From contig OZ038530.1 in assembly GCA_964036665.1 (NCBI GenBank), positions 9,636,501 through 9,700,500 on the forward strand: a DNA stretch of 64,000 bases, given 5' to 3'. The notes under the pieces are model-generated. The model ran no database searches and was not told the DNA's origin. It saw only the letters and a program-made list of their open reading frames with translations. How positions within the stretch are numbered: the stretch's first letter is position 1; each line of letters starts with the position of its first letter. This document shows, one piece after another, positions 12,258 through 24,113 of this stretch. Origin of the DNA: Gordius sp. MW1 (lineage: Eukaryota > Nematomorpha > Gordioida > Gordea > Gordiidae). A program made the position numbers and the translations under genes.

Positions 12258-12843
12258 TATGCTTAGCTAAATCTATTTTGGCTTGAGTGCTATATTTAAT
12301 TTGATCAGCATTAAATTACATCAAAACTAATAAATCCGCACTCCTGCATTTTAATGTAATGGTGTAAATATAAACAGGAGCAAGTTTATTTCTAATATCT
12401 GATACAAAAGCTTATGTATTAATAAGTGGAGTAATCAACTTTTAAAGATAATCCTTCCATAATCATTAGAGGATGTACAACAAATTGAAACATAAATTAA
12501 TCATATAAATGTAATTGTGATAGTAACCAATATTTTGCTGTAATAAATTGCTCTTATCTTTTAGAATACAATCATATAAAATTCACAACAGTAGTTAGAT
12601 AAGTCAAATAGTATGGACCATTAAGCTCAAACAATGATAATCATGGATGAATATATGAATGTATCCTTTTAGATGGGTAGTTATGCAATCTTTAATATAA
12701 CAAATTATTTGTTTCCACACAACTATATATAAAAAACAGCTTATGCTTCTGTTGTATGTTTAATTATTCTAAATTCCATAATAACTTTATAACAGATAGT
12801 TTAAGTATAAATTCCAATTTTAGAAATTTTGTATTTTAATTTG
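12258..12843. other. AT-rich non-coding sequence
   Basis: Nothing beyond AT-rich sequence was seen. Confidence 0.45.
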
Positions 12844-13335
12844 TGTGGCATAACGCCAATCCCCTCTTAATTTTGGTTTTATCCAGTTTTGGTTGCTTAG
12901 TTCTAGTTTTATGATATAGCTATTTTTCTTCCCCCCTTTCGTGTTTTAATTACTATTGTTGGCTTGTTCAATTACCCTTTAGTTTTATTACCCTCCTCTT
13001 GCTAGTTGTGTGACTATTCAAATTTATTGTCACGCAGTCCTAACGCGTTTGTTTGTTATAATCCCCCTCCCCGATCGTGATGGTATTGTTTACATGTTTT
13101 CATCTTCAATCAACCCCCGATCGTTATTGTATTGTTTACCTATTTACGTCAACGATCATCATTATTATTCCCACTATTAAAAGAAGGAATTGTTTGTAAA
13201 ATCATTAATAAAAGATTTGTTATGTGAAAATAAAATTGGGAAAAATATATTAGTGGTTACGAATCTATAAAATACATTCTCCCTCACTGAGGGAGGATCA
13301 TTCGTTAAATCTATACTTATTAAAGTATAGAAAAT

Positions 13336-13355
13336 TGGTGTCAGAAGTGGGATCT
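13336..13355 (+). other. Primer-binding site of the LTR element
   Basis: TGGTGTCAGAAGTGGGATCT begins with TGG, complementary to a tRNA CCA end, and lies at the presumed LTR/internal boundary. The primer tRNA was not identified. Confidence 0.6.
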
Positions 13356-13609
13356 GAACCCACCCATCAAAATTAGACCTTTTCCTCGCCATACTCTAAT
13401 AAAAAAATGCTTTTCCCTCGACAAAAAAAATCGCCCAAAAATGTTCAAATAAAAGGGGAGGGGGGGGTTGGTATAATATCGATTATTAACAATTTAATCA
13501 TCAATTTTACGTAACATAATAAGAAGTTTGGCTTCATTTAGATTATTTGTTTCCAGTGTTCATATTAGAATTTTCAGAATTTTTAATTTTTTTTTTCATA
13601 GAATATATT

Positions 13610-13809
13610 AGATATTTTAGTTCACCAAGGTTTGTTATGTCCAGAGACAACTTCTATTTTTCTTTCGTTCATAGAATTTCTTTTGTTAATATTCAATGAA
13701 TATATGAAAGTTCTTAAAACATTATGGACGAAACAAAAGAAATTCTATGAACGAAAGAAAAATAGAAGTTGTCTCTGGACATAACAAACCTTGGTGAACT
13801 AAAATATCT
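13610..13809. repeat. Perfect 78 bp inverted repeat with 44 bp loop
   Basis: 13,610-13,687 is the exact reverse complement of 13,732-13,809 as read by eye. The arm begins AGATATTTTAGTTCACCAAG. It lies inside the non-autonomous LTR element, so element RNA would carry a long perfect hairpin. Confidence 0.9.
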
Positions 13810-14036
13810 AATTAATTCTTTGGAATCGTTTCTCAATTCATTCGAACAATGGGCAACCAAATTTTGAACCGCAAACACAATATAGGGGAAATTCCTAGAA
13901 CCAGTAATTCTATATTAAAAAATTCCGAAAAATGAGTAAACCAACATATACTTCTTATCCATGAAGTGGTTCAAGGGTTCAAGAGATATACGTCAATATT
14001 TCACAGATGAAAGTCAATGAAGGAATTCTAAGCGAG

Positions 14037-14873
14037 CGATTTTTGTAAAGTGGATTATATTATGGCGAAGGAAACGGCAATTTTTATAAAGTGAATTATA
14101 TTGATATCTGGAAGGAAGGAAATGACATTTTTTTGTAAAGTGGCTTATATGAATAATTTGAAGGAAGGAAATGACGGAGATTTTTGGTTACCAATTGAAC
14201 CACTAAACCGAGTATTGAGGCTCTGAACTCTTTGAGTCATCCTCGGGTATATAAGGCTCTGAACTCTTTGAGTCATCCTTGGAGTTTTTAAGGAGTTCTG
14301 AAAATTCTAATGGCAATATTCAGGTGCGATATTCTATGAAAAAAAATTTAAAAATTCTGAAAATTCTAATGACAATATTCAGGGAAGGTATGAAAAATTC
14401 TTAAACCATTCGATCATCTTGAAACAGATATTCAATGAAAATGCGTCAGGTCTGGTAAGATGTACACACACTGAAAACAAATTATTTAAATAGAAGCCTA
14501 AATTATTATTGTGCTACTTAAATTATTGTTATTAAACAATGTTAAACCAAAACCCCCCCCCCCGTTTAGTTGAATATTATTTGGCAATGTAAGCATGATT
14601 TTATGAAAGGGAAAAAAGCGAATTTAAAGTGGATTATATTATGGCGAAGGAAACGACAATTTTTATAAAGTGAATTATATTGATATCTGGAAGGAAGGAA
14701 ATGACATTTTTTTGTAAAGTGGCTTATATGAATAATTTGAAGGAAGGAAATGACGGAGATTTTTGGTTACCAATTGAACTACTAAACCGAGTATTGAGGC
14801 TCTGAACTCTTTGAGTCATCCTCGGGTATATAAGGCTCTGATCTCTTTGAGTCATCCTTGGAGTTTTTAAGGA
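14037..14873. repeat. Direct duplication of about 255 bp inside the LTR element
   Basis: About 14,037-14,293 and 14,618-14,873 share long nearly identical text, including AAGTGGATTATATTATGGCG and two copies each of CTCTTTGAGTCATCC. No coding potential was seen. Confidence 0.8.
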
Positions 14874-14911
14874 ACGGTATAATTTGTATCTTTGGTTTTC
14901 GGAAAGTAGTG

Positions 14912-15005
14912 TCAATGTCAGTATCGAGGTCAATGTCAATATCGAGGTCAATATCTAGGTCAAGGTCAATATCATGGTCAATGTTTATGTCAAGGTCAAT
15001 GTCAA
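14912..15005. repeat. Hexamer-based minisatellite (AGGTCA-like)
   Basis: Degenerate repeats of GTCAAT and GTCAAG words form a short array just before the polypurine tract. Repetitive peptides read through it in several frames and are not genes. Confidence 0.7.
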
Positions 15006-15479
15006 AAAGCATGAATACGGAGATTACAAAATTGCCAGATACGTAAAGATCAAGTTTGTTATTTGGTAAAGGGTAAGGTGTGGCATAACGCCAATCCCCT
15101 CTTAATTTTGGTTTTATCCAGTTTTGGTTGCTTAGTTCTAGTTTTATGATATAGCTATTTTTCTTCCCCCCTTTCGTGTTTTAATTACTATTGTTGGCTT
15201 GTTCAATTACCCTTTAATTTTATTACCGTCCCCTTGCTAGTTGTATGACTATTCAAATTTATTGTCACGCAGTCCTAACGCGTTTGTTTGTTATAATCCC
15301 CCTCCCCGATCGTGATGGTATTGTTTACATATTTTCATCTTCAATCAACCCCCGATCGTTATTGTATTGTTTACCTATTTACGTCAACGATCATCATTAT
15401 TATTCCCACTATTAAAAGAAGGAATTGTTTGTAAAATCATTAATAAAAGATTTGTTTTGTGAAAATAAAATTGGGAAAA

Positions 15480-15583
15480 TAATCATTTTTTAAAATTTTA
15501 GTCATAGTTTTAATAGATTTTAACAAATTTGGTTTTAGAGGAGGGCGGCCGCCCATCCCTGCCCCCCCCGGCTACGCCCATGA
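15480..15583. mobile_element. Truncated GGGCGTAGCC-family MITE
   Basis: The end CCGGCTACGCCCATG and the preceding body match the right half of the elements at 22,672-22,822 and 23,231-23,400. Its left half is missing where it meets the LTR. Confidence 0.65.
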
Positions 15584-16152
15584 GGAATTATAAAGGGATA
15601 ATAAGAATTACATTTAATTCTGCTAATGTCAAATCCTTGGAACGCTTCTTCGGGCTTATGAGTTGGTCAAACAGAACCAGACTCAGGCCATCATCTTGTT
15701 CCTGTATAATTCAAAATTATCCGTCAAACGAGAAAGAAATAAAATAAATTTATAAATAAGAGAGGTAGCTAATGTTGTAAAAACGGCTTTTGTTTGGTCG
15801 ACAATGGGGTTTGACGAAAAAACCTTTGGTCTGTTTATGCGACTAAGAAAAATAGACTAAAAGAGGGTGGGTGCAAAAGTGGTTAACATGGGCATAGCCA
15901 GGTGTTATAACTAAGTATCAAATCATTGGTTGATAAAACTTATTGACTTGTTTAAAATTGTATAGTAAATAATTTACAAACTTGATTGCACGTGCCGTGC
16001 CTATAATTTTAAAATTCAAATTAGACTATTTTCTATTAAACTTTCTCTTATCGACCATTTTACAAGAAATAAAACTTTTTATTATTTATTGATTTATTTT
16101 CGTTCGCCAAATTCTATTCAAATTGTTTACATAGCGATTAACAAAATTTAAA

Positions 16153-16596
16153 TCATTGATATTTTGTAGTTGTACGGCGAGAAGGAAAGATGGGTTCCAT
16201 AATTTCACCAAATCCCCAGTCTTTGCTCCATTGTTTATTTTTTCCCGTAATGTAAGACCATCCGTAATAAGTTGCAATGGCCAAAATCTTGATCCGTTCA
16301 GATAAGACTTCAATCGCTTTTTCCTGATTGTCCCATGCGTCTACTAATTCAAGCAAAAATTTCGCTTCGTATTGTTGGTGCTTGGCTATGTTAGGCCTTT
16401 TTTCCAAAGCTTCTTTAAGGCCCTTGGCCCTTTGTTTGAGAAGTTGGAGTGCAGGTTCTGATTCCGTCTTTTGCCTTTTTGCTCCAGGAGATATTGTTGC
16501 CTGGGATCCCATACCCATTTGTGAAAGAGATTCCCTCACCAAGTTATCTATGAGTTTTTGTTGATCTTCATTGAACACCATATTTGAAGAGTTCAT
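16153..16596 (-). CDS. 147-residue retroelement-like protein, unknown function
   Basis: An intact frame starts MNSSNMVFNEDQQKLIDNLV. Residues about 20-45 are Ser/Thr/Lys/Arg-rich (ISPGAKRQKTESE), followed by a predicted helical stretch (about 50-105) rich in Lys, Glu, Leu and Gln with LELVDAWDNQEKAIEVLSER, then a YGW motif and a basic tail. The helical segment and YGW resemble the Gag-like ORF1 of DIRS-type retroelements in invertebrates as I recall them; this is a family resemblance, not a search result. It lies in a multicopy element with RNase H-like debris, which supports a mobile origin. A frameshifted sister is at 8,212-8,656. Confidence 0.55.
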   Translation of the reverse strand: MNSSNMVFNEDQQKLIDNLVRESLSQMGMGSQATISPGAKRQKTESEPALQLLKQRAKGLKEALEKRPNIAKHQQYEAKFLLELVDAWDNQEKAIEVLSERIKILAIATYYGWSYITGKNKQWSKDWGFGEIMEPIFPSRRTTTKYQ

Positions 16597-18579
16597 ATTT
16601 AGAAATGTTTAGGTTTTTCAAATAAATGTACACGGGTAAACCAGAAATAAATTTTCGACTTTTTTAAGCTATAGTTATGGGTGCTGTTAAATAAAATTAT
16701 AGGAGAATACGTAATTTTAGCGAGAAATAATAAAAGGGAATGGGATGAATAAACGTTTTAAAAAGTTTGGGTGTTGTGTTGATTTTAATATGTCAACACC
16801 TAAAACACGTTTTGGCGCTTAGGCTCTTATAACTATACCCCTATACCAGAGAAGCTTACAAAAATATTCCTCAATATGAGTTGACATTAATTTTTTAGGA
16901 AAGGGGTAGTTAGCTATTTTTTTTTGGATTTATGGTCAAGAGGGGGCTGGGGGAAAGAGTGTTGCAATTTTTTAAACAAATTTTCAACAGAATTTTTAAG
17001 GTTAAGTTTTGCTCCGATCCTTCTTTAAACTGATTTCCTTTAAATTTCTCAAAACCTCAATATCGTACTAAAAAACTAAATTATATTAAAATTTTTAAAA
17101 CGCTTTTGCTCGTGATCGTGAATATAAACTTTTTTGACGAGCGCTTACATTTTTGGCTCCCTATAAATGTTTGGCTTTAAAAATGTTCATATTTATGTAA
17201 TTTCCATTCACATTATATGATATAAATTTAGTCAAATAAGCGCCAACTTTTAACGCCATTAAAATAATTCTCTAATTAGTGTTCTACCAAGACCAACAGC
17301 ATATTTAACGTTGTATAGCGAGAGAAAACAAAAGGTTTGTGGTACTTTTAAACGCTAGTAGCTTGAAAATAAATAGTGTTTTTTCGATTTAACTATTTAA
17401 CAATTAATATTAGAGAAGGTGTACACCAACCAATAGATTTAGGCTACTCTCATGGCGAATGCAAATTTTGAAACTAAAATGATAAATTAGAAGAAAAACT
17501 ATTAAAAGGGATTACTCCTTAAATTCCAAATATTAATTTTATATTTAATACAATTTTAAACCATTTTTAAAGGTGCAATAGTTGTGCCTAGTAGTGGGAA
17601 AACCCTGACCCTGAGGTTGAGTCAGTGGCGTAGGCAGGGATTGCCTCAAGGGTGAGGGTTCAAAATTTACGATATATAATAGTATTAAACAAAATTTTTT
17701 GATTTGTGTTAAAAAATGTTAGTGAAACAAACATAAATTATTTACATGCAATATCTGCATGGGGTTTTAATGAAAAGCATTAATAATATCTTGAGTGATT
17801 GTGTACTTAGAAAAAACATTAACAGTTAAATTATTTAGATTTTGTAAACCAATTTTACCTGTGGCCTTTTCAAAGGACGCAATTTGCAAATCACTTCCTT
17901 CAAATTTTAAGTATACGCCAACCAGAGCCTGAATTGGAGATATGCATATATCTTTAAAGGCAATTGACCCTTCAATGCGAACAATTTTAAAAACCCGGTC
18001 GAGGCACGGACCCGTTAAGATTAAATTATTGCCCGCGCCCGGGCAGTTAATTTTTTAAAAGCACATCGGCTTTCGTATGAGTGACGTGACGGCTATCCCA
18101 AATGAAGATTGTTTATATGCAAGAATGAAAGCTCCCATTGTGCGGCCGAGGGACCCTTCAGCTATATTGATTTGATTCCCTGCGTCAAGGGGGATATGGT
18201 TTGCGGGGAACTAGGCTGCGGGATGAGGGTTCCTTTCGAGCGTAAGTTTTGTGGAGGCGAATTACGAATTGGATAATTCGTTTTAGCCAGTCGGCAGAGC
18301 TTTCGTTCGCGCCGCTGTATGCGAGCGTTAGGCCTTCAGGCCCGACATCCCACCTTGAGTTGAGACAGTGTTTCTTAAGCGCTTTTTAACGCTGGGCAGG
18401 GGGCACGCCCTTCTGCTGTAGTAAAAACCGGTGCCTTGCTTGGTGCGTCGCCTCCACGTCTTGAAACTTCATTTCTTTTAGCCAAATGGCGTGATGTTTG
18501 GTAGCCGTGGCCTAATTAAATTTTATCGCTAGACACAAGGTCTTTAATTGGTCATCGACAGGAATCAGGTCCTCTAGGG

Positions 18580-19870
18580 CCATGGTTGGTCCACAAATCT
18601 TTGTGCATCCAAAGGCGGCCAACCCGCCCTCGCATTCCCCGGCTACGCAGTTCAGTTTCCCAGGGGGTTTTTATTCGCCAAGAAAGCGCATTAAACATGA
18701 AAATAATCCAGCGCGATACTATTTAGGTGAATCACAGGTAAATTATGAGAGATATATTAAAGAGGTAAGAGGTGGAGTGATGTTAGAACACACCGACGAG
18801 GTAGATGAGTGGGATAATAAATTGGTTGCAGTGGAAAACAAGCGAATGAGCCCCCAGGATATTGACCGCGATTATATAACTTCTACGTTGTTTGGGGATT
18901 TGATGTGTTTCTCCTCCTTCGGGATTTTGCTCTTACAGAATCCTAAGTCCACGTCTACTTCGGATGGTCGTTGCTCCGAAACGAAGTTGATAAACTCGGC
19001 GGTTCGGCTCGGGACTGTGTACCAGGGGACGAAACTTTGGCGACATTTGTATCGATGCTTGTCCACATAATATTGAAGTGGTGATTGGGTAGATGTTTGA
19101 GGCCGTATTTTCCAAAAAACGGGCCAATAAGTTCCTTTACAATCGGTGAGTTGAATCCCCCATTTTTAAAGACGTACCAGGCTGTGGCCGAATCTGTTAA
19201 ATCTCTATGCCTGCGTGGCCTTGTTCGTACCCTTTGATATAACCATAAAGTGCAGCTAGGGTTTTGGTCACGGTGATGTGCCTATTATCGAGCTATGTCC
19301 AACCTAGTTTAGCGTTGCGAACGATACCGAGGAGAGCTCGTTTTGACTGAATAGTCCGATGTGGCTGTCCGATGCATCGACCTAGATTGTTGCAACAATG
19401 GAACGTTATCCTCTGTCACCTTCTCAGCAGCAATAACCGAAGTTGAATGGACGTGGCCCGGTTATGACCACACGTTAACCGAGAGATTGGCAGCACTCCT
19501 TTAGGGGTACCTACAAAGTACAAAGAAGGCCATTGCTTAATAAAAATTATCACGGGCTCGGCGACAGCTTGCCACATGTTAAAGAAATAAGGGTCGAACT
19601 CCCTATCATGGAAGAACTTATCGGAACATTGTTTGGCAAATACGGCCTCAAACTGCTGCATAATTTACGCCTTAACATATCATGGATCAGGAAGCATGAC
19701 AACCCAGCCGACCTAGCTTCCCGAACATAGTACCCGTTACCCGACCGCCTCCAATTGTTTTTCCAGCTCATGCCCGATCGACACCATCCGACGAGGACAT
19801 CGATCTAGGATTCTGGGAAAGCGAAATCTCAGAGGCCGAGGATGAACCACCAAATCCCTAAACCACGTGA
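18580..19870. mobile_element. Retroelement debris of the right arm
   Basis: On the plus strand 19,533-19,730 contains RVELPIMEELIGTLFGKYGL and ISWIRKHDNPADLASR, the counterpart of minus-strand 1,455-1,275. On the minus strand 18,933-19,190 holds the head-to-head partner. Stops and frameshifts break both readings. Confidence 0.5.
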
Positions 19871-20109
19871 TAAATACCGATATATACTAGGGAATGTGCT
19901 CATACATTTATGATCGTTTACCTATCGTGCCCAGTTCTTGATACCTAGCTCACAAATCTTTAAAATTTCGCTCCCTTTAATTAATCTAAAACTATGGTTG
20001 TAATCGCATATTTACGCTATATACATTTTGGTAAATAAAGCCATCGAGGAAACTTAATTGCGTACCCGGGGGAATTTGATGGAAACTCCATAGACTAGAT
20101 TAACTGCTC

Positions 20110-22050
20110 ATCAACTTTAAATATTAGGTTTCTCCACCATTTTAAAATGTGCACAAATAAGGGAAGGACATATAAATTATAATAATTTTGGTGTATTAAA
20201 GTGTTTTTAAAACGTAATAAAATAATATTGGACTAGTGAACATTAAAAATAGCATTTTATAATATATATCATTGGTTAATCAAATAGATTGAGGTGAATA
20301 AAAATGTTTAAAATCTAATTTTATTTTAGAATTTAATGAAAGGATTTGGATGGCGTAGCTAGCTTTTTTGCCTTGGGGGGGGGGGCTGAGCTGGTCAAAT
20401 AGGGGGGGGGGGACAAAAAAATTTCCCTACGCACACCCTTAAGAATAAAAAATATTGCCCCCCCACCTCCCAATCCAAAACCCAAATACGACCATGGGTC
20501 AAATGCAATTGAAATTTTTTCTCTCATAAACGTTGGACAAACTTAAAATTCCGCTACTACTTTGTGTATTTTTTCTATTAACATCACACTAATATGTCCC
20601 CTCATGTTTATAGGGCATAAAATAAATAAAATTTATTCATAAATAAAACAAAGTGATGTAGTTGAAACAATATACAAAATTTCACATGGTATAATAAGTT
20701 TTGTATAAATGAATTGTAAGGGTACAAAGTGGAGCGGGGATATTGACAAGAAATTTTTGACATTTTAAAAAATAATGCAAATAGTTAAAAAACTATACAA
20801 CAAAGTTTTTAAAAAAATATTTTATTGCCACAACACAACCCCAATAATCTTGGCCATATATAAAAAGTTGTAATTTTAAATATGCAATATTGGCAGCATT
20901 TTCAGGCAGCATTTATATCAGGAAAACAATGAGAACATTTAAAAGCCTTTTTTTAGGTTAGATCCTCATTAGAAGTTATTGCCCCTTGATATTATAGATA
21001 TATTTGCAAACCCTCCCCCCCCCCTTTACACCACCTACAAATTAAAATAAACTAATAAAGTTAACGGCTAAATGAACCTTAAAAATATTCTGTCAAAATT
21101 AAATGAATCAAAATTTTATTTAATAATTTTAAATGAAATTAGAGATGTGAGATGCACAGAACAACTTAGCGTTTAAAGACAAACATAATGAATTTTTTAA
21201 GGATTTTCACCCTTGAAAGTTTTGATGCGTTAACAATTGTATAAAATTCAGATTGGTTATCAAACCTATGATAAGGGGGAAAAATGGTGTACAAACTATT
21301 TTTTGGAAAACTATTGGCTTTATATGTGCATGTGGTACATAAAAATACGCAAGATATGTTAAACAATAAGCATGTGAGATGGACAATTAAATTGAATCCA
21401 GGATGGAATTTTCGTAAATTTAATAATATTTTAATATATTTGAAAGTGTTAAAAGGTTTAAAACAAGTTTAAAAGCCCAGATAATTTTTCATTAAATATT
21501 AAAATTAGTCTTTTAATAGTAGTTCATTACGCCTTTTACTCGATGTTGCAAACGAATTTATAATATCATCCGGGGGAATAACATTTATAAAGTCATGTTC
21601 AAAGCTCAATAAAGCTAAGGAAGATAACCTATGTGGAACGAAGATAAATTTTAATCCGTTTTAGCAATGAGAACGATCTTTCGCACGAACATGAAGTTAT
21701 TGGGATAGTTAAAATTATTTTAATCAAAATAATAAAAATTTTCACCCTTTATTGTCTTATACAGCATCTTTATTTTTATTTGTAATATTATAATTAAAAC
21801 TTTTATTCAAAAAGAATAATGATAATCTATATATTGTTTCTTAATTAAGATTAAAAAAAATGGCTTAAGGGGCCGAGGAGGACCCCGAGATTTTTTGCTT
21901 GGGGGGGGGCCATGGGACCCGGTTTTCGCTCTTGGGGGGGGGCCCAGGGACAAAGTATGAAATTTTATAAATTTTTTCGACTTTGTATTATAGAAATATT
22001 TATTCAGGGTGATGAAACAGAAATTTTACATGTATAACATAAGTTTTCCA
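20110..22050. other. AT-rich spacer with repeat fragments
   Basis: 20,270-20,345 matches 9,236-9,320 (shared ATCTAATTTTATT and following AGAATTTAATGA). G-rich and C-rich fragments near 20,360-20,470 and 21,895-21,955 belong to the GGGCGTAGCC repeat family. No coding sequence was supported. Confidence 0.5.
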
Positions 22051-22099
22051 ATAAGTTTTGTGGCACAACATTTTTAACAGCGTTTGGGTGTGTATCTTA

Positions 22100-22280
22100 T
22101 CAGCAAGCCAAATCACGTGGCCTACAATTGCCAGTAGTTTCAGTAGTGAGCTCGGTTGTGGTTGTGGGTTCGGTTGTAGTCGTTGGTTCTGTCGTCAATT
22201 CAGTAGTTATCGTTGTGAAAATTGTTGTCGTCATGACCTCCTCGGTAATCTCTGTTATCGTTGAATATTCTTCGTAAGTT
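22100..22280 (-). CDS. Thr/Glu-rich terminal exon, copy 2
   Basis: This is the better preserved of two copies. After an acceptor-like TTAATAG the minus-strand frame encodes an acidic start (TYEEYSTITE), then a Thr/Glu/Pro-rich run with repeated ELTTEPTTTTEP-type units, ending TTGNCRPRDLAC and a stop. Compared with 9,492-9,660 the frame is kept despite substitutions and a 12-base length difference, which argues for a real exon at least in the ancestor. The product is unknown; a secreted Thr-rich glycoprotein tail is a guess. No upstream exon was found. Confidence 0.5.
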
Positions 22281-22671
22281 CTATTAACGCCTTAAAATCC
22301 CATATAAAGATATATTTAAGTGAGTTTAAATTTGATGTAAATTTGAAAGAATTTATTTGCAATTCAAAAAGATTAATTAAATGATATTTATCATAATTAA
22401 TTTTTTTTAAAGATTTTTTAGTTATTAAATTGAATTTTAATTGGGTCCTTTTTACGTTTAATAATGGTTCAAATTTTAAAAAATTAAAAGTAAATTCATT
22501 TTTTTATTCGAGTATTTTTAAGGCTTCAGTAAAATTGTGTGGAAAGTATTTTGAGTCCTATAAGCTCTCTCGAAAAATATTACAAAATCTTTTTTATTTC
22601 CCTATGCTGGAACTAAAATATTTTAGAAGCCTTGCCCTAATTAAGATCCAATTCATTTAAAGTAGGATAAG

Positions 22672-22822
22672 CATGGGCCTAGCCCAATAATGATTTAAGG
22701 AGGGGCAAAATATTATTTTTTAAATTTTAGCCATAATTTTAAGAGGTTTCAACAAATTTTTGAATGTAGAGGGGGGCGGCTTGCGTCTCTCCCTGTTCCC
22801 CCCCCCCCGGGCTACGCCCATG
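22672..22822. mobile_element. GGGCGTAGCC-family MITE, 151 bp
   Basis: Termini CATGGGCCTAGCC and GGCTACGCCCATG are inverted copies. Flanks AGGATAAG and AAGATAAG match at seven of eight bases, in line with an 8 bp hAT-type duplication. Confidence 0.75.
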
Positions 22823-23230
22823 AAGATAAGCAAGAAGGGATAATCAAAATTACATTTAATTTTGCTAATGTCAACTCCTTGGAACGCTTCTTCGGGCTTA
22901 TGCGCTTGATCAAACAAATCCAAACTCAGGCCATCATCTTGTTCCTGTATAATTAAAAATTATCCTTCAAACGATTGAAATAAAATAAATTTATCACGCA
23001 GATAGATAGCGTATCAATTTGAATTTTTTAATGCTGATTTGTTCTCTAAGCTAAGGTTATAACTTATAACCACCTGCCTTTTATAGTGGAATTGCCATGA
23101 TGGGGCAGGAAGGGGCAGTTGCCCCCCTCATTTATTAAATACCAAAACTATAGTACTTAACCAAAATATCATTTTGCTCATCCATTAACATCTACCTCTC
23201 GGGCCTTATTTAAAATATGGCTAGCCCATG

Positions 23231-23400
23231 GACCACGGGCGTAGCCAGCTTTGGAATTGGAGGGGGGCATAATGATTTAGAGAGGGGCAAAATGATCATT
23301 TTTTTGAGATTTTAGCCATAATTTTAATAAATTTCAACAAATTTTTAGATTTAGAGGGGGGCAGTAGCCCCTTCCTGTTTCCCCCTTGGCTACGCCCATG
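23231..23400. mobile_element. GGGCGTAGCC-family MITE
   Basis: It begins CGGGCGTAGCCAGC and ends GGCTACGCCCATG, with the family body (GGGGGGC blocks around an AT-rich core containing TTTTAGCCATAATTTTAA). It lies just beyond the last exon of the putative gene at 23.5-24.1 kb. Confidence 0.75.
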
Positions 23401-23467
23401 CCCGTGGCTAATTAGCCACTATGTTAAAAAGGCAATAAATTAACCATTACGTCATATATGGTTCCGA

Positions 23468-24113
23468 CGTTTTCTAACGAATTGTAATCATCCAGATCGA
23501 CTGGGGGAAAAATTTCGTCGACTTCGGCAAAGGGTTGGTCGTAATCTTCTTCCAAAATTCCAAAATATTTATCGTATTTTTTGCCTCCCTTCACCTTCAT
23601 ATCATTCAATCTCCTACAAAATGATAAATTTGTCAAAAATTTTAATTAGAGACAATTAAATAAATGTCTCAAAAGAGAGTGAATATCAAAAAATATCATT
23701 AGGATTTAGATAAATTATCTTCATGTTTTTTTTAGAAATATATTTTAAGCTTTCTGATTTTTAAACACAAGAGCAATTCTCCTAAATACCTCTTTCAAAA
23801 ATCATATAAAATCTCTTTCAATAAAAACCCTAAGTTCATAAAGACTCGTTGCCCCAATTATTTCTCTCTTGTCCTCACTACCTTATCTAAAATGTAAATG
23901 CGCCAAATAATTTCTTATATTTCGTGTCACGCAAAAATGTTTAAAATACTTGAGCACATTTAATGGCTTCAACCGAACGACTTCATATGTGCTGTCTTGC
24001 TTGAGATCAGTTTTTGTAGCCGGCGAAAGTCGTGAGAAAGTCAAGTCTGTAAGCCATCTGGTTTGATTGAAAATGACCGGACCTTTATCATTACTAATAT
24101 GAGATAATTGCAT
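23468..24113 (-). CDS. Putative two-exon gene fragment, product unknown
   Basis: Exon A starts at an ATG at 24,113 (MQLSHISNDKGPVIFNQTRW) and runs to a possible donor CAA|GTATTT near 23,950 after RLKPLNVLK. Exon B follows an acceptor TTTTGTAG near 23,610 and encodes RLNDMKVKGGKKYDKYFGIL and an acidic, Pro-containing segment (EVDEIFPPVDLDDYNSLENV). The two exons join in phase. Exon B may end at a donor GAC|GTAATG near 23,468 or read to a stop at 23,424. The mixed composition looks protein-like and unlike the AT-rich shadows nearby, but I do not recognise the family. Confidence 0.4.

Larger units (their letters stand above)
12844..15475 (+). mobile_element. Short pol-less LTR retrotransposon
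   Basis: TGTGGCATAACGCCAATCCC starts two colinear direct repeats at 12,844 and 15,079, which match for 397 bp without a length difference (constant offset 2,235). The left LTR probably continues to about 13,335, where TGGTGTCAGAAGTGGGATCT reads as a tRNA primer-binding site. Just before the right LTR is a purine-rich tract (GGTAAAGGGTAAGG). The interior (about 1.74 kb) has no gag or pol, so the element is non-autonomous. The last part of the right LTR is replaced at 15,480 by a GGGCGTAGCC-family fragment. The near-identical LTRs suggest fairly recent insertion. Confidence 0.85.
15950..20110 (-). repeat. Right arm of the giant inverted repeat
   Basis: This arm is the less interrupted of the two: it lacks the three insertions found in the left arm and keeps the single intact ORF. 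Its outer end (about 20,091) meets a sequence starting CCATAGACTAGATTAACTGC, similar to the termini of the element at 3,031-5,995. Confidence 0.8.

Noticed and set aside
14724-15046. Asp/Ile- and Arg/Ser-repeat frames
   Set aside because: These are readings of the GTCAAT/GTCAAG hexamer array on either strand.
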